Under the pieces are notes generated by a model. That model saw nothing but the letters and a program-made list of their open reading frames with translations. It made no database searches and had not been told where the DNA came from. Shown here piece by piece: positions 63,406-64,000 of a DNA stretch of 64,000 nucleotides. The stretch spans positions 62,001-126,000 of the forward strand of contig JABGXW010000162.1 in NCBI GenBank assembly GCA_018675575.1, read 5' to 3'. The position numbers and the translations under genes are program-made. Numbering within the stretch: position 1 is the stretch's first letter; each line of letters opens with the position of its first letter. The DNA comes from Bacteriovoracaceae bacterium. GTDB lineage: Bacteria; Bdellovibrionota; Bacteriovoracia; Bacteriovoracales; Bacteriovoracaceae.

Positions 63406-64000
63406 CTAAAGTTCACTAAGAACGCCGTATGGGTTTCCAGCATGCTTTAGTAAGTATAAAGCAGGCTTTATATTAACATTGAATGTTCTGTCGATAACTT
63501 TTGCTCCGGGATAGAATCCACCTCTCCACATTGATTTAGGAGAAAGCTCGAATGTAAAACAGAAAATGTTTTTCGCTCCATAAGCCCAGTCGCAAGTGTC
63601 TCCAGATGCTATGTATAAATCAGAAGCTTGCTCTGGCTTATAGCCATTCCATTTTGCCATTGTTTTCGCCATCTTTTCAAACACTTTTTGATCACGTCCA
63701 CCGACACCATCATTCTTTCCTCCCCAGGGATACAGAATAAGTTCTGAAAATGTATGAAAAGTTAAAAGGATTCTAATATTTGGTTTCGCATCTATAAATG
63801 CTTTTACAGCGAGAGTTTCTGGTTCTGAAAATGGCTTTGGACCCATGTAAACATCTGAACGTTCATTTCTTGATGATCCGCCTGTACCCCAGCCAAAGCT
63901 GTAATTCCTATTGAGGTCAACACCAAATGATCCTCTGGTATTAACAGCTCTATTTTTTCTCCAGCTTTTATACTTTTTTCCTTTGATGTCATACATTGCA
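63406..64000 (-). CDS. M14 zinc carboxypeptidase, N-terminus beyond window
   Basis: C-terminal 198 or so residues of a carboxypeptidase A-type enzyme. Seen are the substrate-binding Asn-Arg in FGVDLNRNYSFGW, the MGPKPFSEPET segment, a zinc-ligand His in LLTFHTFSELILYPWG and the catalytic Glu in FCFTFELSP. The first HxxE zinc motif should lie upstream of the right edge. Peptidases of this family are common in predatory bacteria, but the target is unknown. The 3' end is 25 bases before the hydrolase-like gene. Confidence 0.9.
   Translation of the reverse strand, partial: AMYDIKGKKYKSWRKNRAVNTRGSFGVDLNRNYSFGWGTGGSSRNERSDVYMGPKPFSEPETLAVKAFIDAKPNIRILLTFHTFSELILYPWGGKNDGVGGRDQKVFEKMAKTMAKWNGYKPEQASDLYIASGDTCDWAYGAKNIFCFTFELSPKSMWRGGFYPGAKVIDRTFNVNIKPALYLLKHAGNPYGVLSEL

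Overview
The window is strongly AT-rich and gene-dense, and it contains the chromosomal replication origin of a Gram-negative bacterium. Leading-strand genes diverge from the origin. To its left, on the minus strand, lies rpmH-rnpA-yidD-yidC-mnmE-mnmG-rsmG-parA-parB-bactofilin-atpF'-atpF-atpH-atpA. To its right, on the plus strand, lies dnaA-(oriC)-dnaN-recF-gyrB-gyrA. The parAB-bactofilin-atpF'FHA block, the split F0F1 operon, the MglA/roadblock pair and the signal-peptide-bearing F0 subunits suggest the delta-proteobacteria-like/Bdellovibrionota lineages, most likely a Bacteriovorax/Halobacteriovorax-type predator. That assignment is inference from gene content and was not checked against a database.

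Layout. 1-3152: start of the F1Fo operon (alpha, delta, b, b') and a bactofilin. 3202-11360: ParAB with a perfect parS site inside rsmG, tRNA-modification genes mnmG/mnmE, membrane insertase genes yidC/yidD, and rnpA/rpmH. 11361-21166: dnaA, an AT-rich origin region with DnaA boxes and a TAA-triplet run, then dnaN, recF, gyrB and gyrA. 21147-23654: a TPR lipoprotein, two AtpI-like membrane proteins, and F0 subunits a and c, closed by a terminator. 23816-26709: riboflavin operon ribD-ribE-ribB-ribH. 26697-36554 (minus): mfd, two parvulin/SurA-like chaperones, pdxA, uvrA and a SpoU-type RNA methyltransferase, tightly coupled. 36698-54412 (plus): a run of 15 genes described below. 54489-62166: four tRNA genes (three Ser, one Arg), a CPBP protease, two PilZ-type membrane proteins, tadA, SRP RNA, dnaX, ybaB, recR, a roadblock protein and MglA. 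62163-64000 (minus): a possible alpha/beta hydrolase and an M14 carboxypeptidase cut by the window end.

The most unusual item is the nuo region. A normal-looking set of the seven complex I membrane subunits (nuoA,H,J,K,L,M,N, with none of B,C,D,E,F,G,I) is followed at once by a second, very divergent set in the same order A',H',J',K',L',M',N', whose genes mostly overlap. A large GYF-like/TPR membrane protein gene starts on the base after the last stop codon. The second set has lost the NuoA Cys and acid pair, the NuoH quinone-site motif, the NuoJ Tyr and both NuoK channel glutamates, yet the antiporter-like subunits L' and N' keep several channel Lys/Glu residues. This looks like a repurposed orphan complex I membrane arm.

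Other points worth attention: an A11 tract in dnaX where a slip in either direction reaches a stop codon within five codons (a candidate tau/gamma slippage device); a small near-palindromic repeat family that has entered the mnmE coding sequence in frame; a non-canonical G4 motif in MnmE; and an Asn at the GyrA quinolone-determining Asp position.
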